Shown: piece after piece, positions 7,521 to 17,829 of the stretch
Layout: each line of letters begins with the position of its first letter
How positions within the stretch are numbered: position 1 is the stretch's first letter
Source: Rhabditoides inermis
Lineage: Eukaryota > Nematoda > Chromadorea > Rhabditida > Rhabditidae
NCBI GenBank assembly: GCA_963966185.1
Contig: CAWZYM010000221.1
Coordinates: 62,001-126,000, forward strand
Direction: 5' to 3'
DNA: 64,000 nucleotides
Program-made: the position numbers and the translations under genes
Notes under the pieces: generated by a model
The model's database searches: none
What the model was told of the DNA's origin: nothing
Seen by the model: the letters and a program-made list of their open reading frames with translations, nothing else

Positions 7521-7592
7521 GCGTCTGTGGTGTAATGGTCAGCATGGATGCCTTCCAAGCATTCGACGGGGGTTCGATTCCCCCCAGACGCA
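7521..7592 (+). tRNA. tRNA-Gly(TCC) a
   Basis: U2, consensus. Confidence 0.95.
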
Positions 7593-7665
7593 TTACATTT
7601 TGCAAATTTGTGAAAAGAATGAGTGCTCGGGCACGAAACCGCTCAGTAAGAGCACTCTCACATGA

Positions 7666-7737
7666 GCGTCTGTGGTGTAATGGTCAGCATGGATGCCTTC
7701 CAAGCATTCGACGGGGGTTCGATTCCCCCCAGACGCA
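7666..7737 (+). tRNA. tRNA-Gly(TCC) b
   Basis: U2, consensus (T at position 8). Confidence 0.95.
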
Positions 7738-7834
7738 TAACGTTTTGCCCTATTAAAAATAATTTCAGCATCACTACTCGCGTGCTTTTGCAGCGTGCGA
7801 TCGAATATCGGCGGAGAATGGAGAGGAATCTGAA

Positions 7835-7907
7835 GCCTCGTTAGCTCAGTTGGTAGAGCGTTAGACTTTTAATCTAACGGCCACGGGTTCGAGTCCCGTA
7901 CGGGGCT
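7835..7907 (+). tRNA. tRNA-Lys(TTT)
   Basis: U3, consensus. Confidence 0.95.
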
Positions 7908-8027
7908 GTAATTTTGCTATTTTTGGATCAATGCTACTGATTCTTTCATCATTTCGCGGACGTACCTTGCAATCTTTGTCGGCGCCTTTTGCCAACACTT
8001 CCACGCTATTAGACAGCCGTTCTCTCG

Positions 8028-8099
8028 GCCTATGTAGTATAGTGGTTAGTACTCCACGTTGTGGCCGTGGCGACACAGGTTCGATTCCTGTCATAGGCA
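8028..8099 (+). tRNA. tRNA-His(GTG) a
   Basis: U3, consensus. Confidence 0.95.
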
Positions 8100-8311
8100 T
8101 TTCCTTTTTGTAAACGTCGTCGCTCACGAAAAACTTTTGTCTGACCAACTTCGAATAAAGTTGATCGTGGGAGAACGGAAAACAGTCTTGAAGGTCCTGG
8201 AAGTGTTTCATTTCTTAGCCACTTGCAACTTGCAATTATTGTGTATGTATGAGAATGAGAGTATGTGTATGAATGTAACATCATCACGCAATTATTTTAG
8301 CTCAGTTATTG

Positions 8312-8383
8312 CCCTATGTAGTATAGTGGTTAGTACTCCACGTTGTGGCCGTGGCGACACAGGTTCGATTCCTGTCATAGGCA
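8312..8383 (+). tRNA. tRNA-His(GTG) b, G1C variant
   Basis: U3. First base is C instead of G, giving a C-C clash at the acceptor end. Confidence 0.8.
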
Positions 8384-8451
8384 TTCCTTTTCCTTTCTCC
8401 GTTGTCCAGATCAAGCCTGCGCATATCCGATTTCTGGGAGATCAAGAACAA

Positions 8452-8523
8452 GCGTCTGTGGTGTAATGGTCAGCATGGATGCCTTCCAAGCATTCGACGG
8501 GGGTTCGATTCCCCCCAGACGCA
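8452..8523 (+). tRNA. tRNA-Gly(TCC) a
   Basis: U3, consensus. Confidence 0.95.
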
Positions 8524-8596
8524 TGACATTTTGCAAATTTGTGAAAAGAATGAGTGCTCGGGCACGAAACCGCTCAGTAAGAGCACTCTCACATGA

Positions 8597-8668
8597 GCGT
8601 CTGCGGTGTAATGGTCAGCATGGATGCCTTCCAAGCATTCGACGGGGGTTCGATTCCCCCCAGACGCA
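8597..8668 (+). tRNA. tRNA-Gly(TCC) b
   Basis: U3, C8 variant. Confidence 0.9.
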
Positions 8669-8765
8669 TAACGTTTTGCCCTATTAAAAATAATTTCAGC
8701 ATCACTACTCGCGTGCTTTTGCAGCGTGCGATCGAATATCGGCGGAGAATGGAGAGAAATCTGAA

Positions 8766-8838
8766 GCCTCGTTAGCTCAGTTGGTAGAGCGTTAGACTTT
8801 TAATCTAACGGCCACGGGTTCGAGTCCCGTACGGGGCT
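8766..8838 (+). tRNA. tRNA-Lys(TTT)
   Basis: U4, consensus. Confidence 0.95.
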
Positions 8839-8958
8839 GTAATTTTGCTATTTTTGGATCAATGCTACTGATTCTTCCATCATTTCGCGGACGTACCTTG
8901 CAATCTTTGTCGGCGCCTTTTGCCAACACTTCCACGCTATTAGACAGCCGTTCTCTCG

Positions 8959-9030
8959 GCCTATGTAGTATAGTGGTTAGTACTCCACGTTGTGGCCGTG
9001 GCGACACAGGTTCGATTCCTGTCATAGGCA
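8959..9030 (+). tRNA. tRNA-His(GTG) a
   Basis: U4, consensus. Confidence 0.95.
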
Positions 9031-9243
9031 TTTCCTTTTTGTAAACGTCGTCGCTCACGAAAAACTTTTGTCTGACCAACTTCGAATAAAGTTGATCGTG
9101 GGAGAACGGAAAACAGTCTTGAAGGTCCTGGAAGTGTTTCATTTCTTAGCCACTTGCAACTTGCAACTTATTGTGTATGTATGAGTATGAGAGTATGTGT
9201 ATGAATGTAACATCATCACGCAATTATTTTAGCTCAGTTATTG

Positions 9244-9315
9244 GCCTATGTAGTATAGTGGTTAGTACTCCACGTTGTGGCCGTGGCGACACAGGTTCGA
9301 TTCCTGTCATAGGCA
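9244..9315 (+). tRNA. tRNA-His(GTG) b
   Basis: U4, consensus. Confidence 0.95.
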
Positions 9316-9383
9316 TTCCTTTTCCTTTCTCCGTTGTCCAGATCAAGCCTGCGCATATCCGATTTCTGGGAGATCAAGAACAA

Positions 9384-9455
9384 GCGTCTGTGGTGTAATG
9401 GTCAGCATGGATGCCTTCCAAGCATTCGACGGGGGTTCGATTCCCCCCAGACGCA
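9384..9455 (+). tRNA. tRNA-Gly(TCC) a
   Basis: U4, consensus. Confidence 0.95.
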
Positions 9456-9528
9456 TGACATTTTGCAAATTTGTGAAAAGAATGAGTGCTCGGGCACGAA
9501 ACCGCTCAGTAAGAGCACTCTCACATGA

Positions 9529-9600
9529 GCGTCTGCGGTGTAATGGTCAGCATGGATGCCTTCCAAGCATTCGACGGGGGTTCGATTCCCCCCAGACGCA
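9529..9600 (+). tRNA. tRNA-Gly(TCC) b
   Basis: U4, C8 variant. Confidence 0.9.
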
Positions 9601-9697
9601 TAACGTTTTGCCCTATTAAAAATAATTTCAGCATCACTACTCGCGTGCTTTTGCAGCGTGCGATCGAATATCGGCGGAGAATGGAGAGAAATCTGAA

Positions 9698-9770
9698 GCC
9701 TCGTTAGCTCAGTTGGTAGAGCGTTAGACTTTTAATCTAACGGCCACGGGTTCGAGTCCCGTACGGGGCT
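9698..9770 (+). tRNA. tRNA-Lys(TTT)
   Basis: U5, consensus. Confidence 0.95.
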
Positions 9771-9890
9771 GTAATTTTGCTATTTTTGGATCAATGCTAC
9801 TGATTCTTTCATCATTTCGCGGACGTACCTTGCAATCTTTGTCGGCGCCTTTTGCCAACACTTCCACGCTATTAGACAGCCGTTCTCTCG

Positions 9891-9962
9891 GCCTATGTAG
9901 TATAGTGGTTAGTACTCCACGTTGTGGCCGTGGCGACACAGGTTCGATTCCTGTCATAGGCA
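9891..9962 (+). tRNA. tRNA-His(GTG) a
   Basis: U5, consensus. Confidence 0.95.
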
Positions 9963-10175
9963 TTTCCTTTTTGTAAACGTCGTCGCTCACGAAAAACTTT
10001 TGTCTGACCAACTTCGAATAAAGTTGATCGTGGGAGAACGGAAAACAGTCTTGAAGGTCCTGGAAGTGTTTCATTTCTTAGCCACTTGCAACTTGCAACT
10101 TATTGTGTATGTATGAGTATGAGAGTATGTGTATGAATGTAACATCATCACGCAATTATTTTAGCTCAGTTATTG

Positions 10176-10247
10176 GCCTATGTAGTATAGTGGTTAGTAC
10201 TCCACGTTGTGGCCGTGGCGACACAGGTTCGATTCCTGTCATAGGCA
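10176..10247 (+). tRNA. tRNA-His(GTG) b
   Basis: U5, consensus. Confidence 0.95.
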
Positions 10248-10315
10248 TTCCTTTTCCTTTCTCCGTTGTCCAGATCAAGCCTGCGCATATCCGATTTCTG
10301 GGAGATCAAGAACAA

Positions 10316-10387
10316 GCGTCTGTGGTGTAATGGTCAGCATGGATGCCTTCCAATCATTCGACGGGGGTTCGATTCCCCCCAGACGCA
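10316..10387 (+). tRNA. tRNA-Gly(TCC) a, stem variant
   Basis: U5. G to T at position 39 breaks the anticodon-stem pair next to the loop; same allele as U7. Confidence 0.85.
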
Positions 10388-10460
10388 TTACATTTTGCAA
10401 ATTTGTGAAAAGAATGAGTGCTCGGGCACGAAACCGCTCAGTAAGAGCACTCTCACATGA

Positions 10461-10532
10461 GCGTCTGTGGTGTAATGGTCAGCATGGATGCCTTCCAAGC
10501 ATTCGACGGGGGTTCGATTCCCCCCAGACGCA
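10461..10532 (+). tRNA. tRNA-Gly(TCC) b
   Basis: U5, consensus. Confidence 0.95.
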
Positions 10533-10629
10533 TAACGTTTTGCCCTATTAAAAATAATTTCAGCATCACTACTCGCGTGCTTTTGCAGCGTGCGATCGAA
10601 TATCGGCGGAGAATGGAGAGGGATCTGAA

Positions 10630-10702
10630 GCCTCGTTAGCTCAGTTGGTAGAGCGTTAGACTTTTAATTTAACGGCCACGGGTTCGAGTCCCGTACGGGG
10701 CT
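10630..10702 (+). tRNA. tRNA-Lys(TTT)
   Basis: U6. C to T in the 3' anticodon stem (G-U instead of G-C). Confidence 0.93.
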
Positions 10703-10822
10703 GTAATTTTGCTATTTTTGGATCAATGCTACTGATTCTTTCATCATTTCGCGGACGTACCTTGCAATCTTTGTCGGCGCCTTTTGCCAACACTTCCACG
10801 CTATTAGACAGCCGTTCTCTCG

Positions 10823-10894
10823 GCCTATGTAGTATAGTGGTTAGTACTCCACGTTGTGGCCGTGGCGACACAGATTCGATTCCTGTCATAGGCA
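10823..10894 (+). tRNA. tRNA-His(GTG) a, T-stem variant
   Basis: U6. G to A just before TTCG removes the conserved last T-stem pair and weakens the B box; same allele as U8. Confidence 0.8.
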
Positions 10895-11105
10895 TTTCCT
10901 TTTTGTAAACGTCGTCGCTCACGAAAAACTTTTGTCTGACCAACTTCGAATAGTTGATCGTGGGAGAACGGAAAACAGTCTTGAAGGTCCTGGAAGTGTT
11001 TCATTTCTTAGCCACTTGCAACTTGCAACTTATTGTGTATGTATGAGTATGAGAGTATGTGTATGAATGTAACATCATCACGCAATTATTTTAGCTCAGT
11101 TATTG

Positions 11106-11177
11106 GCCTATGTAGTATAGTGGTTAGTACTCCACGTTGTGGCCGTGGCGACACAGGTTCGATTCCTGTCATAGGCA
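11106..11177 (+). tRNA. tRNA-His(GTG) b
   Basis: U6, consensus; the spacer before it lacks two bases. Confidence 0.95.
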
Positions 11178-11245
11178 TTCCTTTTCCTTTCTCCGTTGTC
11201 CAGATCAAGCCTGCGCATATCCGATTTCTGGGAGATCAAGAACAA

Positions 11246-11317
11246 GCGTCTGTGGTGTAATGGTCAGCATGGATGCCTTCCAAGCATTCGACGGGGGTTC
11301 GATTCCCCCCAGACGCA
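11246..11317 (+). tRNA. tRNA-Gly(TCC) a
   Basis: U6, consensus. Confidence 0.95.
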
Positions 11318-11390
11318 TGACATTTTGCAAATTTGTGAAAAGAATGAGTGCTCGGGCACGAAACCGCTCAGTAAGAGCACTCTCACATGA

Positions 11391-11462
11391 GCGTCTGTGG
11401 TGTAATGGTCAGCATGGATGCCTTCCAAGCATTCGACGGGGGTTCGATTCCCCCCAGACGCA
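11391..11462 (+). tRNA. tRNA-Gly(TCC) b
   Basis: U6, consensus. Confidence 0.95.
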
Positions 11463-11559
11463 TAACGTTTTGCCCTATTAAAAATAATTTCAGCATCACT
11501 ACTCGCGTGCTTTTGCAGCGTGCGATCGAATATCGGCGGAGAATGGAGAGGAATCTGAA

Positions 11560-11632
11560 GCCTCGTTCGCTCAGTTGGTAGAGCGTTAGACTTTTAATTT
11601 AACGGCCACGGGTTCGAGTCCCGTACGGGGCT
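11560..11632 (+). tRNA. tRNA-Lys(TTT)
   Basis: U7. A9 to C plus the G-U anticodon-stem variant; same allele as U9. Confidence 0.9.
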
Positions 11633-11752
11633 GTAATTTTGCTATTTTTGGATCAATGCTACTGATTATTTCATCATTTCGCGGACGTACCTTGCAATCT
11701 TTGTCGGCGCCTTTTGCCAACACTTCCACGCTATTAGACAGCCGTTCTCTCG

Positions 11753-11824
11753 GCCTATGTAGTATAGTGGTTAGTACTCCACGTTGTGGCCGTGGCGACA
11801 CAGGTTCGATTCCTGTCATAGGCA
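11753..11824 (+). tRNA. tRNA-His(GTG) a
   Basis: U7, consensus. Confidence 0.95.
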
Positions 11825-12037
11825 TTTCCTTTTTGTAAACGTCGTCGCTCACGAAAAACTTTTGTCTGACCAACTTCGAATAAAGTTGATCGTGGGAGAA
11901 CGGAAAACAGTCTTGAAGGTCCTGGAAGTGTTTCATTTCTTAGCCACTTGCAACTTGCAACTTATTGTGTATGTATGAGTATGAGAGTATGTGTATGAAT
12001 GTAACATCATCACGCAATTATTTTAGCTCAGTTATTG

Positions 12038-12109
12038 GCCTATGTAGTATAGTGGTTAGTACTCCACGTTGTGGCCGTGGCGACACAGGTTCGATTCCTG
12101 TCATAGGCA
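12038..12109 (+). tRNA. tRNA-His(GTG) b
   Basis: U7, consensus. Confidence 0.95.
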
Positions 12110-12177
12110 TTCCTTTTCCTTTCTCCGTTGTCCAGATCAAGCCTGCGCATATCCGATTTCTGGGAGATCAAGAACAA

Positions 12178-12249
12178 GCGTCTGTGGTGTAATGGTCAGC
12201 ATGGATGCCTTCCAATCATTCGACGGGGGTTCGATTCCCCCCAGACGCA
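12178..12249 (+). tRNA. tRNA-Gly(TCC) a, stem variant
   Basis: U7. Same position-39 G to T change as U5. Confidence 0.85.
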
Positions 12250-12322
12250 TTACATTTTGCAAATTTGTGAAAAGAATGAGTGCTCGGGCACGAAACCGCT
12301 CAGTAAGAGCACTCTCACATGA

Positions 12323-12394
12323 GCGTCTGTGGTGTAATGGTCAGCATGGATGCCTTCCAAGCATTCGACGGGGGTTCGATTCCCCCCAGACGCA
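12323..12394 (+). tRNA. tRNA-Gly(TCC) b
   Basis: U7, consensus. Confidence 0.95.
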
Positions 12395-12491
12395 TAACGT
12401 TTTGCCCTATTAAAAATAATTTCAGCATCACTACTCGCGTGCTTTTGCAGCGTGCGATCGAATATCGGCGGAGAATGGAGAGGAATCTGAA

Positions 12492-12564
12492 GCCTCGTTA
12501 GCTCAGTTGGTAGAGCGTTAGACTTTTAATTTAACGGCCACGGGTTCGAGTCCCGTACGGGGCT
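12492..12564 (+). tRNA. tRNA-Lys(TTT)
   Basis: U8. G-U anticodon-stem variant as U6. Confidence 0.93.
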
Positions 12565-12684
12565 GTAATTTTGCTATTTTTGGATCAATGCTACTGATTC
12601 TTTCATCATTTCGCGGACGTACCTTGCAATCTTTGTCGGCGCCTTTTGCCAACACTTCCACGCTATTAGACAGCCGTTCTCTCG

Positions 12685-12756
12685 GCCTATGTAGTATAGT
12701 GGTTAGTACTCCACGTTGTGGCCGTGGCGACACAGATTCGATTCCTGTCATAGGCA
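12685..12756 (+). tRNA. tRNA-His(GTG) a, T-stem variant
   Basis: U8. Same B-box G to A as U6. Confidence 0.8.
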
Positions 12757-12967
12757 TTTCCTTTTTGTAAACGTCGTCGCTCACGAAAAACTTTTGTCTG
12801 ACCAACTTCGAATAGTTGATCGTGGGAGAACGGAAAACAGTCTTGAAGGTCCTGGAAGTGTTTCATTTCTTAGCCACTTGCAACTTGCAACTTATTGTGT
12901 ATGTATGAGTATGAGAGTATGTGTATGAATGTAACATCATCACGCAATTATTTTAGCTCAGTTATTG

Positions 12968-13039
12968 GCCTATGTAGTATAGTGGTTAGTACTCCACGTT
13001 GTGGCCGTGGCGACACAGGTTCGATTCCTGTCATAGGCA
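12968..13039 (+). tRNA. tRNA-His(GTG) b
   Basis: U8, consensus; spacer has the same 2-bp deletion as U6. Confidence 0.95.
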
Positions 13040-13107
13040 TTCCTTTTCCTTTCTCCGTTGTCCAGATCAAGCCTGCGCATATCCGATTTCTGGGAGATCA
13101 AGAACAA

Positions 13108-13179
13108 GCGTCTGTGGTGTAATGGTCAGCATGGATGCCTTCCAAGCATTCGACGGGGGTTCGATTCCCCCCAGACGCA
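13108..13179 (+). tRNA. tRNA-Gly(TCC) a
   Basis: U8, consensus. Confidence 0.95.
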
Positions 13180-13252
13180 TGACATTTTGCAAATTTGTGA
13201 AAAGAATGAGTGCTCGGGCACGAAACCGCTCAGTAAGAGCACTCTCACATGA

Positions 13253-13324
13253 GCGTCTGTGGTGTAATGGTCAGCATGGATGCCTTCCAAGCATTCGACG
13301 GGGGTTCGATTCCCCCCAGACGCA
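13253..13324 (+). tRNA. tRNA-Gly(TCC) b
   Basis: U8, consensus. Confidence 0.95.
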
Positions 13325-13421
13325 TAACGTTTTGCCCTATTAAAAATAATTTCAGCATCACTACTCGCGTGCTTTTGCAGCGTGCGATCGAATATCGGCG
13401 GAGAATGGAGAGGAATCTGAA

Positions 13422-13494
13422 GCCTCGTTCGCTCAGTTGGTAGAGCGTTAGACTTTTAATTTAACGGCCACGGGTTCGAGTCCCGTACGGGGCT
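13422..13494 (+). tRNA. tRNA-Lys(TTT)
   Basis: U9. A9C plus G-U stem allele as U7. Confidence 0.9.
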
Positions 13495-13614
13495 GTAATT
13501 TTGCTATTTTTGGATCAATGCTACTGATTCTTTCATCATTTCGCGGACGTACCTTGCAATCTTTGTCGGCGCCTTTTGCCAACACTTCCACGCTATTAGA
13601 CAGCCGTTCTCTCG

Positions 13615-13686
13615 GCCTATGTAGTATAGTGGTTAGTACTCCACGTTGTGGCCGTGGCGACACAGGTTCGATTCCTGTCATAGGCA
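13615..13686 (+). tRNA. tRNA-His(GTG) a
   Basis: U9, consensus. Confidence 0.95.
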
Positions 13687-13899
13687 TTTCCTTTTTGTAA
13701 ACGTCGTCGCTCACGAAAAACTTTTGTCTGACCAACTTCGAATAAAGTTGATCGTGGGAGAACGGAAAACAGTCTTGAAGGTCCTGGAAGTGTTTCATTT
13801 TTTAGCCACTTGCAACTTGCAACTTATTGTGTATGTATGAGTATGAGAGTATGTGTATGAATGTAACATCATCACGCAATTATTTTAGCTCAGTTATTG

Positions 13900-13971
13900 G
13901 CCTATGTAGTATAGTGGTTAGTACTCCACGTTGTGGCCGTGGCGACACAGGTTCGATTCCTGTCATAGGCA
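13900..13971 (+). tRNA. tRNA-His(GTG) b
   Basis: U9, consensus. The C to T spacer change shared by all later units (about 13801) first appears here. Confidence 0.95.
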
Positions 13972-14039
13972 TTCCTTTTCCTTTCTCCGTTGTCCAGATC
14001 AAGCCTGCGCATATCCGATTTCTGGGAGATCAAGAACAA

Positions 14040-14111
14040 GCGTCTGTGGTGTAATGGTCAGCATGGATGCCTTCCAAGCATTCGACGGGGGTTCGATTCC
14101 CCCCAGACGCA
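14040..14111 (+). tRNA. tRNA-Gly(TCC) a
   Basis: U9, consensus. Confidence 0.95.
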
Positions 14112-14184
14112 TGACATTTTGCAAATTTGTGAAAAGAATGAGTGCTCGGGCACGAAACCGCTCAGTAAGAGCACTCTCACATGA

Positions 14185-14256
14185 GCGTCTGTGGTGTAAT
14201 GGTCAGCATGGATGCCTTCCAAGCATTCGACGGGGGTTCGATTCCCCCCAGACGCA
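14185..14256 (+). tRNA. tRNA-Gly(TCC) b
   Basis: U9, consensus. Confidence 0.95.
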
Positions 14257-14353
14257 TAACGTTTTGCCCTATTAAAAATAATTTCAGCATCACTACTCGC
14301 GTGCTTTTGCAGCGTGCGATCGAATATCGGCGGAGAATGGAGAGGAATCTGAA

Positions 14354-14426
14354 GCCTCGTTAGCTCAGTTGGTAGAGCGTTAGACTTTTAATCTAACGGC
14401 CACGGGTTCGAGTCCCGTACGGGGCT
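14354..14426 (+). tRNA. tRNA-Lys(TTT)
   Basis: U10, consensus. Confidence 0.95.
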
Positions 14427-14546
14427 GTAATTTTGCTATTTTTGGATCAATGCTACTGATTCTTTCATCATTTCGCGGACGTACCTTGCAATCTTTGTCG
14501 GCGCCTTTTGCCAACACTTCCACGCTATTAGACAGCCGTTCTCTCG

Positions 14547-14618
14547 GCCTATGTAGTATAGTGGTTAGTACTCCACGTTGTGGCCGTGGCGACACAGGTT
14601 CGATTCCTGTCATAGGCA
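14547..14618 (+). tRNA. tRNA-His(GTG) a
   Basis: U10, consensus. Confidence 0.95.
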
Positions 14619-14831
14619 TTTCCTTTTTGTAAACGTCGTCGCTCACGAAAAACTTTTGTCTGACCAACTTCGAATAAAGTTGATCGTGGGAGAACGGAAA
14701 ACAGTCTTGAAGGTCCTGGAAGTGTTTCATTTTTTAGCCACTTGCAACTTGCAACTTATTGTGTATGTATGAGTATGAGAGTATGTGTATGAATGTAACA
14801 TCATCACGCAATTATTTTAGCTCAGTTATTG

Positions 14832-14903
14832 GCCTATGTAGTATAGTGGTTAGTACTCCACGTTGTGGCCGTGGCGACACAGGTTCGATTCCTGTCATAG
14901 GCA
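14832..14903 (+). tRNA. tRNA-His(GTG) b
   Basis: U10, consensus. Confidence 0.95.
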
Positions 14904-14971
14904 TTCCTTTTCCTTTCTCCGTTGTCCAGATCAAGCCTGCGCATATCCGATTTCTGGGAGATCAAGAACAA

Positions 14972-15043
14972 GCGTCTGTGGTGTAATGGTCAGCATGGAT
15001 GCCTTCCAAGCATTCGACGGGGGTTCGATTCCCCCCAGACGCA
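14972..15043 (+). tRNA. tRNA-Gly(TCC) a
   Basis: U10, consensus. Confidence 0.95.
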
Positions 15044-15116
15044 TGACATTTTGCAAATTTGTGAAAAGAATGAGTGCTCGGGCACGAAACCGCTCAGTAA
15101 GAGCACTCTCACATGA

Positions 15117-15188
15117 GCGTCTGTGGTGTAATGGTCAGCATGGATGCCTTCCAAGCATTCGACGGGGGTTCGATTCCCCCCAGACGCA
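15117..15188 (+). tRNA. tRNA-Gly(TCC) b
   Basis: U10, consensus. Confidence 0.95.
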
Positions 15189-15285
15189 TAACGTTTTGCC
15201 CTATTAAAAATAATTTCAGCATCACTACTCGCGTGCTTTTGCAGCGTGCGATCGAATATCGGCGGAGAATGGAGAGGAATCTGAA

Positions 15286-15350
15286 GCCTCGTTAGCTCAG
15301 TTGGTAGAGCGTTAGACTTTTAATCTAACGGCCACGGGTTCGAGTCCCGT
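15286..15350 (+). pseudogene. tRNA-Lys without 3' acceptor strand
   Basis: U11. A 10-bp deletion between two GT dinucleotides removes ACGGGGC and the discriminator, so the acceptor stem cannot form. Confidence 0.92.
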
Positions 15351-15468
15351 AATTTTGCTATTTTTGGATCAATGCTACTGATTCTTTCATCATTTCGCGG
15401 ACGTACCTTGCAATCTTTGTCGGCGCCTTTTGCCAACACTTCCACGCTATTAGACAGCCGTTCTCTCG

Positions 15469-15540
15469 GCCTATGTAGTATAGTGGTTAGTACTCCACGT
15501 TGTGGCCGTGGCGACACAGGTTCGATTCCTGTCATAGGCA
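15469..15540 (+). tRNA. tRNA-His(GTG) a
   Basis: U11, consensus. Confidence 0.95.
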
Positions 15541-15753
15541 TTTCCTTTTTGTAAACGTCGTCGCTCACGAAAAACTTTTGTCTGACCAACTTCGAATAAA
15601 GTTGATCGTGGGAGAACGGAAAACAGTCTTGAAGGTCCTGGAAGTGTTTCATTTTTTAGCCACTTGCAACTTGCAACTTATTGTGTATGTATGAGTATGA
15701 GAGTATGTGTATGAATGTAACATCATCACGCAATTATTTTAGCTCAGTTATTG

Positions 15754-15825
15754 GCCTATGTAGTATAGTGGTTAGTACTCCACGTTGTGGCCGTGGCGAC
15801 ACAGGTTCGATTCCTGTCATAGGCA
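15754..15825 (+). tRNA. tRNA-His(GTG) b
   Basis: U11, consensus. Confidence 0.95.
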
Positions 15826-15893
15826 TTCCTTTTCCTTTCTCCGTTGTCCAGATCAAGCCTGCGCATATCCGATTTCTGGGAGATCAAGAACAA

Positions 15894-15966
15894 GCGTCTG
15901 TGGTGTAATGGTCAGCATGGATGCCTTCCAAGCATTCGACGGGGGTTCGATTCCCCCCCAGACGCA
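15894..15966 (+). tRNA. tRNA-Gly(TCC) a, 7-C variant
   Basis: U11. One extra C after the T loop (73 nt). Confidence 0.65.
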
Positions 15967-16039
15967 TGACATTTTGCAAATTTGTGAAAAGAATGAGTGC
16001 TCGGGCACGAAACCGCTCAGTAAGAGCACTCTCACATGA

Positions 16040-16111
16040 GCGTCTGTGGTGTAATGGTCAGCATGGATGCCTTCCAAGCATTCGACGGGGGTTCGATTCC
16101 CCCCAGACGCA
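16040..16111 (+). tRNA. tRNA-Gly(TCC) b
   Basis: U11, consensus. Confidence 0.95.
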
Positions 16112-16208
16112 TAACGTTTTGCCCTATTAAAAATAATTTCAGCATCACTACTCGCGTGCTTTTGCAGCGTGCGATCGAATATCGGCGGAGAATGGAGAGG
16201 AATCTGAA

Positions 16209-16281
16209 GCCTCGTTAGCTCAGTTGGTAGAGCGTTAGACTTTTAATCTAACGGCCACGGGTTCGAGTCCCGTACGGGGCT
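16209..16281 (+). tRNA. tRNA-Lys(TTT)
   Basis: U12, consensus. Confidence 0.95.
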
Positions 16282-16401
16282 GTAATTTTGCTATTTTTGG
16301 ATCAATGCTACTGATTCTTTCATCATTTCGCGGACGTACCTTGCAATCTTTGTCGGCGCCTTTTGCCAACACTTCCACGCTATTAGACAGCCGTTCTCTC
16401 G

Positions 16402-16473
16402 GCCTATGTAGTATAGTGGTTAGTACTCCACGTTGTGGCCGTGGCGACACAGGTTCGATTCCTGTCATAGGCA
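16402..16473 (+). tRNA. tRNA-His(GTG) a
   Basis: U12, consensus. Confidence 0.95.
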
Positions 16474-16686
16474 TTTCCTTTTTGTAAACGTCGTCGCTCA
16501 CGAAAAACTTTTGTCTGACCAACTTCGAATAAAGTTGATCGTGGGAGAACGGAAAACAGTCTTGAAGGTCCTGGAAGTGTTTCATTTTTTAGCCACTTGC
16601 AACTTGCAACTTATTGTGTATGTATGAGTATGAGAGTATGTGTATGAATGTAACATCATCACGCAATTATTTTAGCTCAGTTATTG

Positions 16687-16758
16687 GCCTATGTAGTATA
16701 GTGGTTAGTACTCCACGTTGTGGCCGTGGCGACACAGGTTCGATTCCTGTCATAGGCA
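16687..16758 (+). tRNA. tRNA-His(GTG) b
   Basis: U12, consensus. Confidence 0.95.
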
Positions 16759-16826
16759 TTCCTTTTCCTTTCTCCGTTGTCCAGATCAAGCCTGCGCATA
16801 TCCGATTTCTGGGAGATCAAGAACAA

Positions 16827-16898
16827 GCGTCTGTGGTGTAATGGTCAGCATGGATGCCTTCCAAGCATTCGACGGGGGTTCGATTCCCCCCAGACGCA
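16827..16898 (+). tRNA. tRNA-Gly(TCC) a
   Basis: U12, consensus. Confidence 0.95.
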
Positions 16899-16971
16899 TG
16901 ACATTTTGCAAATTTGTGAAAAGAATGAGTGCTCGGGCACGAAACCGCTCAGTAAGAGCACTCTCACATGA

Positions 16972-17043
16972 GCGTCTGCGGTGTAATGGTCAGCATGGAT
17001 GCCTTCCAAGCATTCGACGGGGGTTCGATTCCCCCCAGACGCA
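16972..17043 (+). tRNA. tRNA-Gly(TCC) b
   Basis: U12, C8 variant. Confidence 0.9.
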
Positions 17044-17140
17044 TAACGTTTTGCCCTATAAAAAATAATTTCAGCATCACTACTCGCGTGCTTTTGCAGC
17101 GTGCGATCGAATATCGGCGGAGAATGGAGAGGAATCTGAA

Positions 17141-17213
17141 GCCTCGTTAGCTCAGTTGGTAGAGCGTTAGACTTTTAATCTAACGGCCACGGGTTCGAGT
17201 CCCGTACGGGGCT
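17141..17213 (+). tRNA. tRNA-Lys(TTT)
   Basis: U13, consensus. Confidence 0.95.
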
Positions 17214-17333
17214 GTAATTTTGCTATTTTTGGATCAATGCTACTGATTCTTTCATCATTTCGCGGACGTACCTTGCAATCTTTGTCGGCGCCTTTTGCCA
17301 ACACTTCCACGCTATTAGACAGCCGTTCTCTCG

Positions 17334-17405
17334 GCCTATGTAGTATAGTGGTTAGTACTCCACGTTGTGGCCGTGGCGACACAGGTTCGATTCCTGTCAT
17401 AGGCA
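17334..17405 (+). tRNA. tRNA-His(GTG) a
   Basis: U13, consensus. Confidence 0.95.
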
Positions 17406-17618
17406 TTTCCTTTTTGTAAACGTCGTCGCTCACGAAAAACTTTTGTCTGACCAACTTCGAATAAAGTTGATCGTGGGAGAACGGAAAACAGTCTTGAAGG
17501 TCCTGGAAGTGTTTCATTTTTTAGCCACTTGCAACTTGCAACTTATTGTGTATGTATGAGTATGAGAGTATGTGTATGAATGTAACATCATCACGCAATT
17601 ATTTTAGCTCAGTTATTG

Positions 17619-17690
17619 GCCTATGTAGTATAGTGGTTAGTACTCCACGTTGTGGCCGTGGCGACACAGGTTCGATTCCTGTCATAGGCA
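17619..17690 (+). tRNA. tRNA-His(GTG) b
   Basis: U13, consensus. Confidence 0.95.
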
Positions 17691-17758
17691 TTCCTTTTCC
17701 TTTCTCCGTTGTCCAGATCAAGCCTGCGCATATCCGATTTCTGGGAGATCAAGAACAA

Positions 17759-17829
17759 GCGTCTGTGGTGTAATGGTCAGCATGGATGCCTTCCAAGCAT
17801 TCGACGGGGGTTCGATTCCCCCAGACGCA
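17759..17829 (+). tRNA. tRNA-Gly(TCC) a, 5-C variant
   Basis: U13. One C short after the T loop (71 nt), so T stem or acceptor loses a pair. Confidence 0.65.
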
